Shown here piece by piece: positions 62,034 through 64,000 of a stretch of DNA of 64,000 nt. Origin of the DNA: Alphaproteobacteria bacterium. Its GTDB lineage: Bacteria; Pseudomonadota; Alphaproteobacteria; Micavibrionales; Micavibrionaceae. Under the pieces are notes generated by a model. The model saw only the letters and a program-made list of their open reading frames with translations, made no database searches and was not told the origin of the DNA. Location: the NCBI GenBank assembly GCA_021775995.1, contig JAJFGS010000013.1:682001-746000 (forward strand), read 5' to 3'. Position 1 is the first letter of the stretch. Each line of letters opens with the position of its first letter. The position numbers were made by a program, and so were the translations under genes.

Positions 62034-62495
62034 TTAATCTCTCTTATTCTTAGGGTTCATTGCAGCAACATCCAAAACTTCTGGGTTTTGCGCTTCATGT
62101 GGGTGCTCTGCACCAGGATATACGCGAAGATTGCTCATAATTTGACGACCTAATGGGCCACTCGCAATCATACGTTCAACAGCTTTTTGAACAACACGCT
62201 CAGGGTGTTCACCTTCAAGGATTGCACCTTTTGAACGTTCTTTAATTCCACCTGGGTAACCAGTATGCCAATAGAAAATATCGCCATCACGTTTATTACC
62301 TGTTAGGCGAACATCTTTCGCATTAATAACGATAACATTATCACCACAATCCATGTGCGGTGTAAAAGCTGGTTTGTGCTTACCACGGAGGCGTGATGCC
62401 ACAACAGATGCCAAACGACCCAAAACGACGTCCTTTGCATCAACGATAAGCCATTTCTTTTCGACCTCAGAGGCCTTCATAGAATAGGTATTCAT
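62034..62495 (-). CDS. rplM: 50S ribosomal protein L13
   Basis: Large-subunit assembly protein of 153 residues. [30 protein letters not shown] opens the family core. [34 protein letters not shown], and the signature block [26 protein letters not shown] follow. It is the first gene of rplM-rpsI. The 201-nt space to metY on the other strand holds both promoters, but none could be fixed. Confidence 0.98.
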   Translation of the reverse strand: MNTYSMKASEVEKKWLIVDAKDVVLGRLASVVASRLRGKHKPAFTPHMDCGDNVIVINAKDVRLTGNKRDGDIFYWHTGYPGGIKERSKGAILEGEHPERVVQKAVERMIASGPLGRQIMSNLRVYPGAEHPHEAQNPEVLDVAAMNPKNKRD

Positions 62496-62696
62496 CTTAT
62501 TTTTCCTTATATATATTCATATTTACTGAATTCTGGGAGTGTTATCCAACATAAACGCCTTCCAGTCAAGAAAAAACGTGCAAAAACAATAGATTAAACT
62601 TGCGGTATTATTTTACCTTTATAAGAGCACTGTTCTTCTAGACCCTCGCCATAGAATCCCGCTACCCTTCCTTGTAAGGTATTGAAAGAGAAGAAT

Positions 62697-63995
62697 ATGT
62701 CTAGCGACGCCTCCAAAAAATATGGTTTAGAAACAATGTCCATCCACACGGGATCTGGCCCTTGCCCCGAAACTGGGGCACGGACAATTCCTATTCACCA
62801 AACAACAGCCTATGTCTTTAATGATGCTGAACATGGCGCAGATTTGTTTGCGCTACGTGATACAGGCTATGTTTATTCCCGCCTAACCAATCCAACCTGC
62901 TCTGCGCTTGAAGAAAAGTTAGCGGCTCTTGACGGCGGCAGTGGTGCAACTTGTGCTGCTTCTGGTCACGGTGCCCAGCTCCTCGTCTTAAGCGCACTCA
63001 TGTCACCGGGCGATCACATCGTCTCTTCCTGTAAACTCTATGGTGGCTCAGCCAATCAATTTGCTACAATCTTCCCAGACATGTTTGGTTGGGAAAGCAC
63101 AACATTTAATCCTGACAATGCACGCGAAGCCAAAGCCGCAATCACGCCAAAAACAAAAGCTATTTTTGCCGAAAGCCTGTCTAACCCTGAAGGCATAGTG
63201 GCCGACATCGAAGGGCTTGCCGCCGTTGCGCGCGAGGCAGGCATTCCCCTTATCATCGATAACACTATGGCAACGCCTTATTTATGCAAGCCATTGGAAC
63301 ATGGTGCCAATGCCGTCACTTATTCCACCACAAAATTTATGAGTGGTCACGGCAATGCCATGGGTGGTGCCGTTATTGACGGTGGTAATTTTGATTGGCT
63401 GGCACACGCTGATAAATTTCCGCGTCTTGCACAACCTGGAAAAAATTATGATGGTATTATCTTTGCAAAATCTTTTGGCAATGCTGCGCTCGCCATTCAC
63501 AATCATGCCATTGGTTTGCGTGACTTAGGCGGACAGCAACAACCCTTCAATGCCTACCTCACTTTCGTTGGCTTAGAAACCCTTGCTGTTCGTATGCAAA
63601 AACATTGTGAAAATGCGCTTATTGTTGCTCATTATTTAGAACGTCACAAAAAAGTCGACTGGGTTAGTTACGCAGGATTGGAAAGCAGCCCCCATCATAA
63701 AAATGCAAAAAAATATATGAACGGGCATGGCGGCGCAGTTTTTACCTTTGCTCTTAAAAGCGGATTCAATGCCTGTAAAAAACTAGCAACAGACCTTGAA
63801 CTTTTCTCACAACTTGCCAACATTGGTGAAACACGCAGCTTAATTCTCCATCCTGCTTCAACCACACACTCACAACTAGATGAAGATGCTCGTACAAAAG
63901 CTGGTGTAGCAGATGATGTCTTGCGTATTTCCGTTGGTATTGAAACAGTAGAAGACTTACTCAATGATTTAGAATGCGTATTAAAAACGATTTAA
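62697..63995 (+). CDS. metY: O-acetylhomoserine (thiol)-lyase
   Basis: PLP enzyme that makes homocysteine from O-acetylhomoserine and sulfide (direct sulfhydrylation). It has 432 residues from the ATG at 62697, which follows AAAGAGAAG; a TTG at 62682 is in frame but less likely. Motifs: MSIHTGSGPCPETGARTIPI at the N terminus, TGYVYSRLTNPTCSALEEKL, the PLP-stacking ASGHGAQL region, IIDNTMATPYLCKPLEHGA, and the Schiff-base Lys in YSTTKFMSGHGNAMGG. The C terminus ends with LRISVGIETVEDLLNDL. The CDS is complete, with a TAA at 63993-63995. It links functionally to the hom gene (homoserine supply). Confidence 0.95.
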   Translation: MSSDASKKYGLETMSIHTGSGPCPETGARTIPIHQTTAYVFNDAEHGADLFALRDTGYVYSRLTNPTCSALEEKLAALDGGSGATCAASGHGAQLLVLSALMSPGDHIVSSCKLYGGSANQFATIFPDMFGWESTTFNPDNAREAKAAITPKTKAIFAESLSNPEGIVADIEGLAAVAREAGIPLIIDNTMATPYLCKPLEHGANAVTYSTTKFMSGHGNAMGGAVIDGGNFDWLAHADKFPRLAQPGKNYDGIIFAKSFGNAALAIHNHAIGLRDLGGQQQPFNAYLTFVGLETLAVRMQKHCENALIVAHYLERHKKVDWVSYAGLESSPHHKNAKKYMNGHGGAVFTFALKSGFNACKKLATDLELFSQLANIGETRSLILHPASTTHSQLDEDARTKAGVADDVLRISVGIETVEDLLNDLECVLKTI

Positions 63996-64000
63996 CCACA

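Overview
The window is chromosomal DNA of an AT-rich (roughly 35-40% G+C by eye) Gram-negative alphaproteobacterium. The lineage call rests on a PopZ-type polar organiser next to valS, tolC and a pcm-like gene; an ECF sigma factor paired with a NrsF (DUF1109) anti-sigma protein; a lone NDUFS4-type complex I subunit; the tig-clpP-lon-hup locus; and the hom-glpX-recJ operon. LptD and an O-antigen-ligase-like protein show an LPS outer membrane, and a flagellin gene implies motility. Genus cannot be told from the sequence; a free-living, possibly Micavibrio-like lineage is a guess.

Layout. 1-8.4 kb: valS (3' end outside the window), popZ, tolC, pcm-like, tRNA-Cys, then a ROK sugar kinase, a trehalose-phosphatase-like HAD protein and an isochorismatase-like protein. 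8.5-12 kb: tRNA-Asn with a clear promoter, an orphan gene, a frameshifted P-loop kinase, and a porin-lipoprotein pair. 12.4-15 kb: an O-antigen ligase-like protein and a hisH-hisF pair that looks gammaproteobacterial. 15.3-20.4 kb: a putative HEGTH metalloprotease, tRNA-Arg, NDUFS4, NrsF/sigma, tRNA-Asp, alanine dehydrogenase and a CDF exporter. 20.4-25.8 kb: a complete late biotin pathway, bioB<, >bioF-bioH-bioC>, <bioA-bioD. 25.8-31.6 kb: tRNA-Val, HU, Lon, ClpP, trigger factor (no clpX), tRNA-Leu and tRNA-His. 31.8-44.7 kb: glnA, a secreted unknown, parE, an envelope unknown, a coiled-coil membrane protein, an SLC13 permease, lptD, an RhlE helicase and a small membrane protein.

44.8-54.5 kb is the surface-structure region and the most unusual part. 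Two DUF4402 pilin-like subunits, a PapD-like chaperone and a 1,112-residue usher-like outer-membrane protein form one operon. The usher-like protein ends in SdrD-B-like, carboxypeptidase-regulatory-like, dockerin-like and AMIN-like segments. Divergent from it, across a 12-bp inverted repeat, is a 13-TPR sulfotransferase. Only 3 nt after that, on the opposite strand, ends a flagellin whose variable region is replaced by a LamG/concanavalin-like domain. I propose a surface-appendage locus with a possible sulfation step.

54.6-64 kb is housekeeping: recJ, glpX, hom, an OmpA-like lipoprotein, a gamma-carbonic anhydrase, an aldo/keto reductase, rpsI-rplM and metY. A small palindromic repeat with compensatory stem changes occurs three times (5.5, 31.3 and 60.2 kb), each time upstream of a minus-strand gene.
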